Shown here: positions 1 to 9,086 of the stretch, one piece after another
How the letters are laid out: each line of letters starts with the position of its first letter
Numbering within the stretch: position 1 is the first letter of the stretch
DNA from: Serratia ficaria
GTDB taxonomy: Bacteria > Pseudomonadota > Gammaproteobacteria > Enterobacterales > Enterobacteriaceae
Reading direction: 5' to 3'
Length of the DNA stretch: 64,000 nucleotides
Assembly (NCBI RefSeq): GCF_900187015.1
Contig: NZ_LT906479.1
Span: 1,426,001-1,490,000 of the forward strand
Made by a program: the position numbers and the translations under genes
The notes under the pieces: model-generated
Database searches by the model: none
What the model saw: the letters and a program-made list of their open reading frames with translations, nothing else
Told to the model about the DNA's origin: nothing

Positions 1-728
1 GGCAGCGCCAGCCCTTGCAGGTTTTCGCTGTGCGCCAGCTGCGCCACCAGCGCCTCCGCCATCACCTGCGGCCGCGCGCCCTGACTGGTCAGGGTGCAAT
101 CGGCCAGCACGCCGACCTGTTGGATAAAATCCGGTATTTCGTCAAAGCGGTTGAGCACCAGGACCAGGGTGTAACCCTGCGCGCAGAGATCGCTCAGCAG
201 GGCGGCCAGCTGGGCGCGCGAGTGCACGTCCAGCCCGTCGAAGGGTTCATCGAGGATCAGCAGATCGGGCTGCGGCATCAGCGCCCGGCACAGCAGGGTT
301 TTGCGCGTTTCACCGGTGGAAAGGTATTTGAAGCGGCGCGACAGCAGGGGGGCGATGCCGAACTGGGTGGCCAGCTCCGCGCAGCGCGCCGGATCGCTGA
401 CCTCTTCCTGAATGATTTCCGCCGCGGTGCGGCCGGTGTCTTCTTCGCCGGGGCTGAGCAGATCGGTGTTGTTGCGTTGCCATTCGTCGCTGACCAGCTT
501 TTGCAGCTGTTCGAAGGAAATGCGCACCACCCGTTTGAAATCGCTGCGGCGTTCGCCATTGAGCAGGGTCAGTTCATCGGCCAGCGCACGGGCCAGGGCG
601 GATTTGCCGCTGCCGTTGGCGCCGACGAACGCCCAGCTGTCGCCGGACTGGATGTGCAGCGCCTCCAGCGTCAGGGTACGGGTATCGCTTAAGCGAAATG
701 AACCTTGCGAAATGTGCAACGACGACAT
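1..728 (-). CDS. modF: Molybdate-associated ATP-binding protein ModF (partial)
   Basis: The reverse-strand frame opens at ATG 728 and runs off the left edge, so about 242 N-terminal residues are visible. These form one ABC nucleotide-binding domain: Walker A VGANGSGKS, signature YLSTGE and Walker B LLILDEP. ModF proteins are about 490 residues with two such domains, so the second lies outside the window. The gene follows modE on the same strand with a 90-bp gap, the usual modEF order. The cytoplasmic role of ModF is poorly known even in E. coli. The truncation is only the window edge. Confidence 0.88.
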   Translation of the reverse strand, partial: MSSLHISQGSFRLSDTRTLTLEALHIQSGDSWAFVGANGSGKSALARALADELTLLNGERRSDFKRVVRISFEQLQKLVSDEWQRNNTDLLSPGEEDTGRTAAEIIQEEVSDPARCAELATQFGIAPLLSRRFKYLSTGETRKTLLCRALMPQPDLLILDEPFDGLDVHSRAQLAALLSDLCAQGYTLVLVLNRFDEIPDFIQQVGVLADCTLTSQGARPQVMAEALVAQLAHSENLQGLAL

Positions 729-818
729 CACCTGTTCCTTTTTATGCAATTGTTTGCCTTAGAAATAGGCGCATTGCACAGCGATGTCAATCAACAAAAA
801 TGCAACGTCACGTTGCGC

Positions 819-1610
819 TTAGCACAACGTGGCGACGATCACCTGGTCGGCGTTAAACAGCGCGTGCACCGCGGCGCCGGGGCTCAGCTTCAGCGCCTGC
901 AACTCTGCGGTGCTCAGGGTGGCGCACAGGGTTTCACCGCCGGCCAGCGTCACCAGCACTTCGCTGTACTCGGCGCCCGGCTGAATGCTGGCCACCACGC
1001 CCGCCAGCGCATTGTGCGCGGCATCGGCCCGCGGCGTCTCGACGCTCAGCTTCACCCAGGGAGCCTTGATCAGCGCCAGCACTTCTTTGCCGGGAACCAG
1101 CCGCAGCCGATCGGCGCTCTGCTGAGTGATCGCCGCCGCCAGGCGGGTCTGGCCGTCGTTCAACAAAATAGCCAGATGCTGCTGCACCTGCTGGTGGTCG
1201 CGTTCGATCACGGTGCCGAAAAACTGGTTGCGCGCGCTGGTCTGCAGCGAAAACCGTGAAATGGCCGCCAGCAGGCTGTCGAGCGGCAGGCTGTCCTGCT
1301 GCAGCACGTCGAAGGCTTTTTGCTGCACCTGGCCCAGCAGATCGTACAGCTGGATCAGCCGCTGGCCGTAGCGGGTGACCTGGGCGCCGCCGCCGCCTTT
1401 GCCGCCGGTGGCGCGTTCCACCACCGTGTGCTCCGCCAACCGGTTCATTTCGTTGATGGCATCCCAGGCGCTTTTGTAGCTGATGCCCGCCAGCTTGGCG
1501 CCCTGGCTGATGGAGCCGGTGTGTTGCACCTGTTTCAGCAGCGCGATGCGGCGCGGATCGGCGAACAGTTTTTGCTGGAGTTTTAAGGTAAGGAGAATTT
1601 CGGCCTGCAT
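819..1610 (-). CDS. modE: Molybdate-responsive transcriptional regulator ModE
   Basis: The 263-residue protein matches the family length. An N-terminal winged-helix domain (about residues 1-110, with the SISQGAKLAGISYKSAWDAIN recognition region) is followed by two C-terminal molybdate-binding (MOP) repeats. ModE dimers bind molybdate, repress modABC and can activate molybdoenzyme genes. Start 1610 is chosen because MQAEILLTLKLQQ aligns with the known N-terminus and an AGGA lies about 6 bases upstream; an ATG 7 codons earlier is less likely. The palindrome upstream of modA is its likely target. Confidence 0.95.
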   Translation of the reverse strand: MQAEILLTLKLQQKLFADPRRIALLKQVQHTGSISQGAKLAGISYKSAWDAINEMNRLAEHTVVERATGGKGGGGAQVTRYGQRLIQLYDLLGQVQQKAFDVLQQDSLPLDSLLAAISRFSLQTSARNQFFGTVIERDHQQVQQHLAILLNDGQTRLAAAITQQSADRLRLVPGKEVLALIKAPWVKLSVETPRADAAHNALAGVVASIQPGAEYSEVLVTLAGGETLCATLSTAELQALKLSPGAAVHALFNADQVIVATLC

Positions 1611-1799
1611 AACGCGTCCTGTCGGCTGCAAAAGTCTTATTGTCGCCGATTTGGCCGCAAAGCGCCAAATGGCACGTTTGGCCGGTTACAAATGTCGCCG
1701 GCTGTTTAAAATAACCCCGTTTTGCCGATCTTTTGGGGTAAACTATCCCTTATGTGGCGGTGCGCATTGCCGCTCAATAAGCCGTTAAGCGAGGCCATC

Positions 1800-1949
1800 A
1801 TGTTGGAATTATTGAAAAGTCTGGTATTTGCCGTCGTAATGGTGCCGGTGGTTATGGCGATCATTCTCGGCCTGATCTACGGTTTGGCGGAGGTCTTCAA
1901 CATCTTCTCCAAAGTGGGCCGCTCGAAAGAAAACCGCACCCAGCACTGA
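1800..1949 (+). CDS. acrZ: Small AcrB-associated membrane protein AcrZ
   Basis: A 49-residue protein starting [12 protein letters not shown], nearly identical in its first 35 residues to E. coli AcrZ (YbhT). It has one transmembrane helix (about residues 8-29) and a short charged tail. In E. coli AcrZ binds AcrB and shifts the substrate preference of the AcrAB-TolC pump. The position between modE and modA is as in E. coli. A GAGG lies just upstream of the ATG. The acr pump genes are not in this window. Confidence 0.93.
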   Translation: MLELLKSLVFAVVMVPVVMAIILGLIYGLAEVFNIFSKVGRSKENRTQH

Positions 1950-2047
1950 CCGTCCCCCCATCCCGAACGCCCGCCGCCACCTGCGACGGGCGTTTCTCAA
2001 GTTATCTCTCATCCTGCCGATAAACCGCATGACAAGCTTCCGCGCCA

Positions 2048-2071
2048 CGTTATATTATTTTTTATATAACG
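2048..2071. promoter_or_regulatory. ModE operator upstream of modA
   Basis: A perfect inverted repeat, CGTTATAT-N8-ATATAACG, sits 33 bp upstream of the modA start. The E. coli modA operator has the same CGTTATAT half-site. Molybdate-bound ModE is expected to bind here and repress modABC. The palindrome is seen directly; the binding protein is inferred from half-site and context. Confidence 0.85.
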
Positions 2072-2104
2072 AAGAGTGATAATGCACGTTAACCGGCGGA
2101 GAAA

Positions 2105-2887
2105 ATGAAAATCATGAAACAGCAATGGACCAAATGGCTTGGCGGTATGGTATTGGCGTCCGGCCTGGTGGCGCAGGCCTCGGCGGCGGAAAAAATCACC
2201 GTATTCGCCGCCGCCTCGCTGACTAACGCGCTGCAGGACATCGCCACCCAGTATCAAAAGGGCAAGGACGTGCAGGTGGTGTCTTCCTTCGCCTCTTCGT
2301 CGACGCTGGCGCGTCAGATCGAACAGGGCGCGCCGGCCGACGTGTTTATCTCCGCCGATCAGCAGTGGATGGATTACGCCATCGATAAACAGCAAATGGT
2401 GAAAGACAGCCGTTATACCCTGCTGGGCAACGAGCTGGTGCTGATCGCGGCGAAGGACGGCAAGCAGGATAAAATCAGCATCGACAAGCAGACCGACTGG
2501 GCCAGGCTGCTGAACGGCGGCCGCCTGGCGGTGGGCGATCCGGATCACGTGCCCGCCGGCATTTACGCCAAGGAGGCGCTGCAAAATCTCGGCGCCTGGG
2601 CCGCGCTGGAACCCAAGCTGGCGCGAGCCAACAACGTGCGCAGCGCCATGGCGCTGGTGGAGCGCGGTGAAGCGCCGCTGGGCGTCGTGTATGGCTCGGA
2701 CGCGGTAGCCAGCGACAAGGTCAAGGTCGTGGCGCTGTTCCCGGAAGACAGTCATAAACCGGTTGAATATCCGATGGCGATTGTTAAAGATCGTCAGACC
2801 CCGACGGTCAGCGCTTTCTATACCTATCTGAAGAGCCCGGAAGCGGCCGCCATTTTCGAACATTATGGATTCACCCCGCGTAAATGA
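2105..2887 (+). CDS. modA: Molybdate ABC transporter periplasmic binding protein ModA
   Basis: 260 residues with a signal peptide (positive start, hydrophobic GGMVLASGLVAQASA, likely cleavage near ASA/AEK) and then the ITVFAAASLTNAL...SSFASSSTLARQIE motif of the oxyanion-binding family. Captures molybdate or tungstate in the periplasm for ModBC. A GGAG precedes ATG 2105; an in-frame ATG at 2114 is a possible alternative start. The end overlaps modB by 4 bp, indicating translational coupling. Confidence 0.95.
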   Translation: MKIMKQQWTKWLGGMVLASGLVAQASAAEKITVFAAASLTNALQDIATQYQKGKDVQVVSSFASSSTLARQIEQGAPADVFISADQQWMDYAIDKQQMVKDSRYTLLGNELVLIAAKDGKQDKISIDKQTDWARLLNGGRLAVGDPDHVPAGIYAKEALQNLGAWAALEPKLARANNVRSAMALVERGEAPLGVVYGSDAVASDKVKVVALFPEDSHKPVEYPMAIVKDRQTPTVSAFYTYLKSPEAAAIFEHYGFTPRK

Positions 2888-3573
2888 TTCTGAGTGAGTA
2901 TGAGTGGCAGGCGGTTGAGCTGAGCCTGAAAGTCTCCGGCCTGGCGGTGGCGTGCAGCCTGCCGTTCGGCATTCTGATGGCCTGGATCCTGGTGCGCTGT
3001 CGGTTCCCCGGCAAAGCGCTGCTGGACGGCGTGATCCACCTGCCGCTGGTGCTGCCGCCGGTGGTGGTCGGCTATCTGTTGCTGATCGCCATGGGGCGGC
3101 GCGGCGCGATAGGCGAGCGGCTGTACGACTGGTTCGGCTTCAGCTTCAGTTTCAGCTGGCGCGGCGCCGCGCTGGCTTCCGCCGTGGTGGCGTTTCCGCT
3201 GATGGTGCGCGCCATCCGGCTGGCGCTGGAGGCGGTGGACACCCGGCTCGAGCAGGCGGCGCGCACGCTGGGCGCCAACCCGTGGCGGGTGTTTTTCACC
3301 ATCACGCTGCCGCTTTCGCTGCCCGGCGTGATCGTCGGCGTGGTACTGGCCTTCGCCCGTTCGTTGGGCGAGTTCGGCGCCACCATTACCTTCGTGTCCA
3401 ATATCCCCGGCGAGACCCGCACCATTCCGCTGGCGATGTATACCCTGATTGAAACGCCGGGCGCCGAGGCCGCCGCCGCGCGCCTGTGCGTCATCGCCAT
3501 CGTGCTGTCGCTGGCCTCGCTGATGGTTTCCGAGTGGCTGGCCCGCTGGGGCCGCAAACGGATGGGGGCGTAA
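2884..3573 (+). CDS. modB: Molybdate ABC transporter permease ModB
   Basis: 229 residues, family length, with about five membrane helices and the permease EAA-type loop around ARTLGANPWRVFFTITLPLSLPG, which docks onto the ATPase. It forms the inner-membrane channel for molybdate. The ATG overlaps the modA stop (ATGA) and the stop abuts the modC start directly, so modABC reads as one operon. Confidence 0.95.
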   Translation: MILSEYEWQAVELSLKVSGLAVACSLPFGILMAWILVRCRFPGKALLDGVIHLPLVLPPVVVGYLLLIAMGRRGAIGERLYDWFGFSFSFSWRGAALASAVVAFPLMVRAIRLALEAVDTRLEQAARTLGANPWRVFFTITLPLSLPGVIVGVVLAFARSLGEFGATITFVSNIPGETRTIPLAMYTLIETPGAEAAAARLCVIAIVLSLASLMVSEWLARWGRKRMGA

Positions 3574-4641
3574 ATGCTGGAGCTGGATTTCTCGCAGCGG
3601 CTGGGCGATCTTCATCTGAACGTGCGCGCCGCTCTGCCGGCGCAGGGCATCACCGCGATTTTCGGGTTGTCCGGGGCGGGCAAAACCTCATTGATCAATG
3701 CGATTGGCGGATTGACCCGGCTGCAGGAGGGGCGCATCGCGCTCAATGGCCGCACGCTGGCGGACACCGCCGCCGGGGTGTGGCTGCCGCCGGAAAAACG
3801 CCGCATCGGCTATGTGTTTCAGGATGCGCGCCTGTTCCCGCATTATCGGGTGCGCGGCAACCTGCAATACGGCATGGCGGCCGGCATGCGCGGCCAGTTC
3901 GACGATATCGTCGAGCTGCTGGGCATCGGGCCGCTGCTCAATCGGCTGCCGCTGACGCTGTCCGGCGGCGAGAAGCAGCGGGTGGCGATCGGCCGCGCCC
4001 TGCTGACCGCGCCCGAGCTGCTGCTGATGGACGAACCGCTGGCCTCGCTGGACTTGCCGCGCAAGCGCGAGCTGCTGCCGTACCTGGAGCGGCTGGCGCA
4101 GGACGTCAATATCCCGATCCTTTACGTCAGCCACAGTATGGATGAAATTCTGCGGCTGGCCGAACGGGTGATGGTGCTGGATAACGGCCAGGTGCGGGCG
4201 TTCGGCGGGCTGGAGGAGGTCTGGGCCAGCAGCGCGCTGCGCCCCTGGCTGCAGCGAGAGGATCAGAGCAGCGTGCTGCGCGTCACCGTGATAGAACATC
4301 ATCCGCGCTATGCCATGACCGCGCTGGCGCTGGGCGATCGGCGGCTGTGGGTCGGCGGCATCGACGCCGAACTGGGCACCCCGCTGCGCATCCGCATCAA
4401 CGCCGCCGACGTGTCGCTGGTGCTGCAGCCGCCGGTCAACAGCAGCATTCGCAACGTGCTGCCTGCCAAGGTCAGCGAATGCCTGGAGGTCGACGGGCAG
4501 GTGGAGGTCAAACTGGCGGTGGGGGAGCACGTACTTTGGGCGCGCATTACGCCCTGGGCGCGCGACGAGTTGGCGATTCGCCCCGGCCAGTGGCTGTATG
4601 CGCAGGTGAAAAGCGTGTCTATCAGCCGCGAGACGCGCTGA
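3574..4641 (+). CDS. modC: Molybdate ABC transporter ATP-binding protein ModC
   Basis: 355 residues: an N-terminal ABC ATPase domain (Walker [10 protein letters not shown] near residues 31-39, signature LSGGEKQR, Walker B LLLMDEP, H-loop histidine in YVSHSMDE) and a C-terminal MOP/TOBE domain (about 290-355) that senses molybdate in this family. It powers ModB. The ATG follows the modB TAA with no gap. A GC-rich hairpin follows, shared with convergent ybhA. Confidence 0.95.
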   Translation: MLELDFSQRLGDLHLNVRAALPAQGITAIFGLSGAGKTSLINAIGGLTRLQEGRIALNGRTLADTAAGVWLPPEKRRIGYVFQDARLFPHYRVRGNLQYGMAAGMRGQFDDIVELLGIGPLLNRLPLTLSGGEKQRVAIGRALLTAPELLLMDEPLASLDLPRKRELLPYLERLAQDVNIPILYVSHSMDEILRLAERVMVLDNGQVRAFGGLEEVWASSALRPWLQREDQSSVLRVTVIEHHPRYAMTALALGDRRLWVGGIDAELGTPLRIRINAADVSLVLQPPVNSSIRNVLPAKVSECLEVDGQVEVKLAVGEHVLWARITPWARDELAIRPGQWLYAQVKSVSISRETR

Positions 4642-4668
4642 AAACGGCCCCCGGCAGGCGGGGGCCGG
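4641..4668 (-). terminator. Terminator between modC and ybhA
   Basis: A 9-bp perfect stem (CGGCCCCCG / CGGGGGCCG) with a GCAGG loop. On the reverse strand it is followed by a short T run (AAAA at 4641-4644 on the + strand), so it best fits termination of ybhA. The stem could also slow transcription leaving modC. Confidence 0.7.
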
Positions 4669-4673
4669 GAAAG

Positions 4674-5498
4674 TTATTGCCCCAGCACCCGCGTGCGGAT
4701 CACCTCGGCGATGCCCGGCTGCAGGTGATCGGCGATCGTCAGATCGGCGCGCGCCTTGATAGCCTCGTCGGCGTTGCCCATCGCCACGCCCAGGCCGACC
4801 GCTTCCAGCATGCTCAGATCGTTGTAGTTATCGCCGAACGCCACCACCTGATCCATGCTCAGCCCCTGAGATTCCACCCATTGCCGCAGGCGTTTGCCCT
4901 TGCTGTTGCCGCCCTTGGCGATGTCCACCTGATCGTGCCATGACCATTCGCACGCCAGCCCCAGCTCTTTCTCCACCGTTTCGGCAAAGGCGCGCAGCGC
5001 CGGAATATCGGCGTGCGAGGTGGCGAATTTCCAGATCGACTGCGCCTCATCGGCCGCCTGCGCCAGGCTGTTGACCTGCAGCAGCGTCGGGCGCTGCGCC
5101 TGCGGCAGCGTCTCGGCCCAGGCCAGCGAGCGGGTGACGTGGCCGCTCGGCTCCTGATACAGCATGGCGTTGTCGACGTACATCAGGCCGTGGATATCGC
5201 TCTGCTTGAGCATCTGCAGCACCAGTTTGGCCTGGTCTTTCGGCAGCGGATCGGCGGCCAGCACCTTTTGCTGCTGGAAGTCGTACAAATAGGTGCCGTT
5301 GCAGCAGATGGCCGGGGTATCGATTTGCAGCGCCTGATAGAACGGATGGATCGCGACGTGGTGGCGGCCGGTGACCACCACGACCTTCACGCCGGCGGCG
5401 CGCGCTTGCGCCAGCGCTTCCAGCGACTGCGGTAAAATGCGTTTTTGGTTGTCCAGCAGGGTGCCGTCCAGATCGAGGGCGATGACGCGGTAGCTCAT
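4674..5498 (-). CDS. ybhA: HAD-family phosphatase YbhA (pyridoxal phosphate phosphatase)
   Basis: 274 residues starting MSYRVIALDLDGTLLDN, the DxDGT nucleophile motif of haloacid dehalogenase phosphatases. The C-terminal GDNYNDLSMLEAVGLGVAMGNA segment carries the metal-binding aspartates typical of the Cof/IIB subgroup. Length and sequence match E. coli YbhA, reported to dephosphorylate pyridoxal phosphate and sugar phosphates. Start 5498 is preferred over the upstream ATG at 5555 because homology begins there. Position between modC and pgl is conserved. Confidence 0.92.
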   Translation of the reverse strand: MSYRVIALDLDGTLLDNQKRILPQSLEALAQARAAGVKVVVVTGRHHVAIHPFYQALQIDTPAICCNGTYLYDFQQQKVLAADPLPKDQAKLVLQMLKQSDIHGLMYVDNAMLYQEPSGHVTRSLAWAETLPQAQRPTLLQVNSLAQAADEAQSIWKFATSHADIPALRAFAETVEKELGLACEWSWHDQVDIAKGGNSKGKRLRQWVESQGLSMDQVVAFGDNYNDLSMLEAVGLGVAMGNADEAIKARADLTIADHLQPGIAEVIRTRVLGQ

Positions 5499-5676
5499 AG
5501 GGATCTCATTATCGTTAGCATGAAAACTAACCCGATGGTACACCGGATGGCCCATGGAGAAAACTGCGCAGATTTCAGGTGAATCGCAGGGTTGTTATGT
5601 CGCGGATGTGAGGTAAGCTAGGGGAAACCGAAAAACCTGAAACCGGTTTCTCTTTTACCCTATGCAAGGAGAAAAA

Positions 5677-6672
5677 ATGAAGCAAATCGTTTATGTCGCC
5701 AGCCCGGAAAGCCAGCAGATCCACGTGTGGCAGTTGGACGCCGCCGGCGCGCTGGCGCTGCTGCAGACCGTTGACGTGCCGGGCCAGGTGCAGCCGATGG
5801 CGATTCATCCGGATAAAACCCATCTGTACGTCGGCGTGCGTCCGGAGTTCGGCATCGTCAGCTACCGCATCGAAGCGGACGGCACGCTGCAGCAGGCCGG
5901 CATGGCGCCGCTGCCGGGCAGCCCGACCCATATCTCCACCGATTTGCAGGGGCGTTACCTGTTCTCCGCCTCCTACAGCGGCAACTGCGCCAGCGTCAGC
6001 CCAATCGGCCATGACGGCGTGGTGATTGCGCCTATTCAGCAGATCGACGGCCTGACCGCGCCGCATTCGGCGAACATCGATCCGACCAATCAGCTGGTGC
6101 TGGTGCCCTGCCTGAAGGAAGACCGCATTCGCTTGTTCGACCTGAGCCTGGCCGGCCAGTTGACGCCGCACGCGCAGCAAGCGGTGGACACCGCCGCCGG
6201 CGCAGGCCCGCGCCATATGGCGTTCCACCACAATGACCGGTACGCATACTGCGTGAACGAGCTGGACGGCACGGTGGACGTGTTGGCAATCTCGGAAAAC
6301 GGCGGCGAATACGCCCTGGCGCAAACCCTGGACATCATGCCGGCCGATTTCGACGGCACCCGCTGGGCGGCGGACATTCACATCACGCCGGACGGCCGTT
6401 TCCTGTACACCAGCGACCGCACCGCCAGCATTCTGAGCATCTTCAGCGTTTCCGAAGACGGCGGCACGCTGTCGGCGGTTGGCCACCACCCAACCGAAGC
6501 GCAGCCGCGCGGCTTCAACATCGATCACAGCGGCCGTTTCGTGATTTCTTCCGGCCAGAAGTCCGATCATATTGCGGTGCATGAGATCGATCAAAGCAGC
6601 GGCAAACTGACTACGCTGGCGCGATATCCGGTGGGCAAGGGCCCGATGTGGGTGAGCGTGTTAGCCAAGTAA
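5677..6672 (+). CDS. pgl: 6-phosphogluconolactonase
   Basis: 331 residues, seven-bladed beta-propeller lactonase (YbhE type). It hydrolyses 6-phosphogluconolactone to 6-phosphogluconate in the cytosolic pentose phosphate pathway. The start [18 protein letters not shown] aligns with E. coli Pgl, and AAGGAG lies 8 bases upstream, so 5677 is preferred to the ATG at 5662. Conserved blade motifs such as LPGSPTHIS and AGPRHMAFH are intact. It diverges from ybhA and is followed by an ERIC element. Confidence 0.94.
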   Translation: MKQIVYVASPESQQIHVWQLDAAGALALLQTVDVPGQVQPMAIHPDKTHLYVGVRPEFGIVSYRIEADGTLQQAGMAPLPGSPTHISTDLQGRYLFSASYSGNCASVSPIGHDGVVIAPIQQIDGLTAPHSANIDPTNQLVLVPCLKEDRIRLFDLSLAGQLTPHAQQAVDTAAGAGPRHMAFHHNDRYAYCVNELDGTVDVLAISENGGEYALAQTLDIMPADFDGTRWAADIHITPDGRFLYTSDRTASILSIFSVSEDGGTLSAVGHHPTEAQPRGFNIDHSGRFVISSGQKSDHIAVHEIDQSSGKLTTLARYPVGKGPMWVSVLAK

Positions 6673-6675
6673 TTA

Positions 6676-6798
6676 ATACCCGTCGCCTTTCAAGCTGCAG
6701 CGTTGTTACCTGCACTCGCTCACCCTGTCACTTACTTGAGTAAGCTCCGGGGATGAGCGAGCTTGGCGCCTGGCTGCAACTTGAAATTCATAGGGTAT
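6676..6798. repeat. ERIC/IRU element
   Basis: A 123-bp imperfect palindrome bounded by ATACCC and GGGTAT. Its centre has the ERIC core signature (CGCTCACCC, GTCACTTACTT, GTAAGCTCC). It sits between the ends of pgl and ybhB, where the transcripts could form a large hairpin. It resembles the copy at 22681-22805. No transposase is encoded. Confidence 0.85.
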
Positions 6799-6837
6799 GA
6801 ATTATTGGAAAGGAGAGGCCGTTTTTTTGCCGCAAAA

Positions 6838-7320
6838 TCAGCTGTATTTCACCGTAAGCGTGGCGCTGCCGAGGCTGTGGAAGTGCACGTTGAAGCCCAC
6901 CAGCGCGCCGCTGGCGCCCTCATCCACCTCGATGCTGTCCACGTCCAGCGCATGTACGGTGAACTGGTAGCGGTGGCTTTCGCCCTGCGGCGGCGCCGCG
7001 CCGCCGTAACCGGCGGAGCCGAAGTCGGTGCGGGTTTGAATGGCGCCGGCCGGCAGCGCCGCCTTGCCGGAGCCGGCGCCCTGAGGCAGCTCACGCACCT
7101 GCGCGGGGATATTGGCCACCACCCAGTGCCACCAGCCGGAACCGGTCGGGGCATCGGGATCGTAAACGGCGATCGCGAAACTTTTGGTGCCTTCCGGCAC
7201 GCCATCCCAGGCCAGATGCGGCGACAGGTTATCGCCGTGGTAGCCCATGCCGTTAAATACCTGGCGCTCTGGCATTTTTGCGCCGTCCTGCAGGTCGTTG
7301 CTGTACAAACGAAAAGCCAT
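6838..7320 (-). CDS. ybhB: YbhB/YbcL family Raf kinase inhibitor-like protein
   Basis: 160 residues of the phosphatidylethanolamine-binding (PEBP) fold. The motifs YDPDAPTGSGWWHWVV and GxxHRYxFTVHAL form the anion-binding pocket in this family. Very close to E. coli YbhB. The biochemical role in bacteria is not settled. A GGGAG precedes the ATG. It is downstream of the CDF transporter on the same strand with a 33-bp gap, so it may share its transcript. Confidence 0.9.
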   Translation of the reverse strand: MAFRLYSNDLQDGAKMPERQVFNGMGYHGDNLSPHLAWDGVPEGTKSFAIAVYDPDAPTGSGWWHWVVANIPAQVRELPQGAGSGKAALPAGAIQTRTDFGSAGYGGAAPPQGESHRYQFTVHALDVDSIEVDEGASGALVGFNVHFHSLGSATLTVKYS

Positions 7321-7353
7321 AATGACTCCCAGTTGTCGATAAAAGCCGAGCCC

Positions 7354-8325
7354 TTAAGCTAGATCGTTTTGGCGGAACAATACAACCCCCTGCGCCAGCG
7401 GCGGCCGGTTGATCTCGACCGTGACGTGCACCAGTTCATGATGCACGGCCAGCAGTTGGCGCACCCGGTCGGCGGTGAGGGTGCGATCGGCGCTGCTCAA
7501 CGCGATCACGCAGTGATATTTGCCCTTGCCGATGCGCCCCAGGTGCAGATCGGTGAGGTTCAGCGCGTGGCCCGATTCAGCCAACGCCTGGCGGATGTCA
7601 TCGGCCACCGGCGCGTCCATTTCGGCGTCGAGCAGAATTTTTCCGCTGTCGCGCATCAGGCTGTAGGCCCAGGCGGCGACCATCACCGCGCCGACGATGC
7701 CCATCAACGGATCCAGCCAGTTGGCGCCCCACAGCTTGCCGCCGAACAGCGCGACGATCGCCAGCAGCGAGGTGGCGGCGTCGGCGATGACATGGAGGTA
7801 GGCGGAACGCAGGTTCAGGTCGTGGTGGTGGTCGTGGCTATGCTCGTGCCCATGATGGTGGTGGTGGCCGCCGTCGCGCAGCAGCCAGGCGCAAAGCAGG
7901 TTGACGCCCAGCCCGACCAGCCCGATGGCGATAGCCTGGTTATAGTGGATCGGGCTGGGGTTCAGCAGCCGTTCCGCCGACTGGAACAGCATCAGCGCGG
8001 CCACCAGCACCAACAGCACCGCGCTGGTGTAACCGGCCAGCACTTCTATTTTCCAGGTGCCGAGGCTGAAGCGGCGATCTTTCGCCAGCCGCCGCGCGGC
8101 CGCGTAGGCCAGCACCGACAGGCCGAGCGCCAGCGCGTGCGAACTCATGTGCCAGCCGTCGGCCAGCAACGCCATTGAGTTGAACAGCCAGCCGCCGGCG
8201 ATTTCGATCGCCATCATACCGGCGGTGAGCATCACCGCCCATCTGGTATTCCTTTCGGCCAATGGGTTACCATCGTCAAATACGTGGCTGTGTTCGCGGC
8301 GCAGGGCGGGAGCGTGCGACGTCAT
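7354..8325 (-). CDS. Cation diffusion facilitator metal efflux protein (DmeF-like)
   Basis: 323 residues with six predicted membrane helices, a histidine-rich loop after helix 4 (HHHHHGHEHSHDHHH) and a cytoplasmic C-terminal ferredoxin-like domain. The helix II and V metal motifs ALLADGWHMSSHA and HVIADAATS match CDF proton/metal antiporters. The short N-terminal HSHVFDDGNPLAERNTRWA is typical of DmeF Co/Ni exporters. It is divergent from an RcnR-like regulator across a shared palindrome, supporting Co or Ni efflux. Start 8325 follows AGGA; a longer start at 8355 lacks support. Confidence 0.85.
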   Translation of the reverse strand: MTSHAPALRREHSHVFDDGNPLAERNTRWAVMLTAGMMAIEIAGGWLFNSMALLADGWHMSSHALALGLSVLAYAAARRLAKDRRFSLGTWKIEVLAGYTSAVLLVLVAALMLFQSAERLLNPSPIHYNQAIAIGLVGLGVNLLCAWLLRDGGHHHHHGHEHSHDHHHDLNLRSAYLHVIADAATSLLAIVALFGGKLWGANWLDPLMGIVGAVMVAAWAYSLMRDSGKILLDAEMDAPVADDIRQALAESGHALNLTDLHLGRIGKGKYHCVIALSSADRTLTADRVRQLLAVHHELVHVTVEINRPPLAQGVVLFRQNDLA

Positions 8326-8363
8326 AATCAGGATCCTCAGCGAAGTGAATAACACCGAATTAT

Positions 8364-8381
8364 ACTATACCCCAGTATAGT
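8364..8381. promoter_or_regulatory. Operator of the CsoR/RcnR-family sensor
   Basis: The inverted repeat ACTATAC-CCCA-GTATAGT lies in the 78-bp gap between the divergent metal exporter and regulator. A C-tract flanked by AT-rich dyads is typical of RcnR/FrmR-type operators. The apo-regulator is predicted to repress both directions from here, with metal release. The palindrome is seen; binding is inferred. Confidence 0.75.
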
Positions 8382-8403
8382 AAATAACAATGAGAAGGCA
8401 GCG

Positions 8404-8679
8404 ATGAGTCATACCATCAAGGATCAGAAAAAATTGCTGGCGCGCGTGCGCCGCATTAAGGGCCAGGCCGAGGCGCTGGAGCGTGCGCTGGAGAACGGCG
8501 GCGAATGTTCTGCTATTCTGCAGCAGATCGCGGCGGTACGGGGCGCGGTAAACGGTTTGATGGCGCAGGTGCTGGAAGGGCACGTGCGCGAGCATCTCGC
8601 GGCGCAGGACGCTACCCCGCAGCAGCGCGAGCAGGACATCGAACAACTGATGACAGTTTTACGTTCCTATATGAAGTAA
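8404..8679 (+). CDS. Metal-sensing CsoR/RcnR-family repressor
   Basis: 91 residues, all-helical CsoR/RcnR/FrmR family. His3, Cys35, His60 and His64 are all present, the set E. coli RcnR uses for Ni(II)/Co(II), which argues against formaldehyde (FrmR, no His3) or copper (CsoR) sensing. The start MSHTI is the same as RcnR. It is divergent from the CDF exporter, which fits a DmeR-DmeF unit. A DUF1232 gene follows after 2 bp. Confidence 0.85.
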   Translation: MSHTIKDQKKLLARVRRIKGQAEALERALENGGECSAILQQIAAVRGAVNGLMAQVLEGHVREHLAAQDATPQQREQDIEQLMTVLRSYMK

Positions 8680-8681
8680 CC

Positions 8682-9083
8682 ATGATTTCATTGAAAAAAC
8701 GCACGCCGTGGTTCGGCTGGCTGCGCCGCTGGGCCAAGGGCATCAGGCGCGACATCTATGCGCTGTGGCTGGCCGCCCGCGATCGGCGCACGCCCTGGTA
8801 CGCCAAGCTGATCGCGCTGCTGGTGGCCGGTTATGCGGTATCGCCTATCGATCTGATCCCGGATTTCATCCCGGTGCTGGGCTATCTGGACGATGTGATC
8901 GTCGTGCCGTTGGGCATCATGCTGGCGGTGCGCCTGATCCCCAAACCGCTGATGGCCGAACTGCGCGAGAAGGCGCAAAAGCGCCTCGACAATCCCACCG
9001 GCCGCATGGCGGCGGTGATGATCATTCTGCTGTGGATCCTCTGCCTGGTGTTGCTGGCCCGCTATCTGGACCAGCACTGGTAA
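8682..9083 (+). CDS. YkvA family membrane protein (DUF1232)
   Basis: 133 residues. The motif [23 protein letters not shown] defines DUF1232/YkvA proteins; hydrophobic segments lie around residues 40-60, 70-85 and 110-128, so it is probably inner-membrane. Function is unknown. The start is 2 bp after the regulator stop, suggesting co-transcription with the metal sensor. It converges on bioA with a 3-bp gap and no room for a terminator. Confidence 0.8.
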   Translation: MISLKKRTPWFGWLRRWAKGIRRDIYALWLAARDRRTPWYAKLIALLVAGYAVSPIDLIPDFIPVLGYLDDVIVVPLGIMLAVRLIPKPLMAELREKAQKRLDNPTGRMAAVMIILLWILCLVLLARYLDQHW

Positions 9084-9086
9084 GGG

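Noticed and set aside
6676..6798. Insertion sequence
   Set aside because: Only 123 bp with ERIC core sequence and no coding potential.
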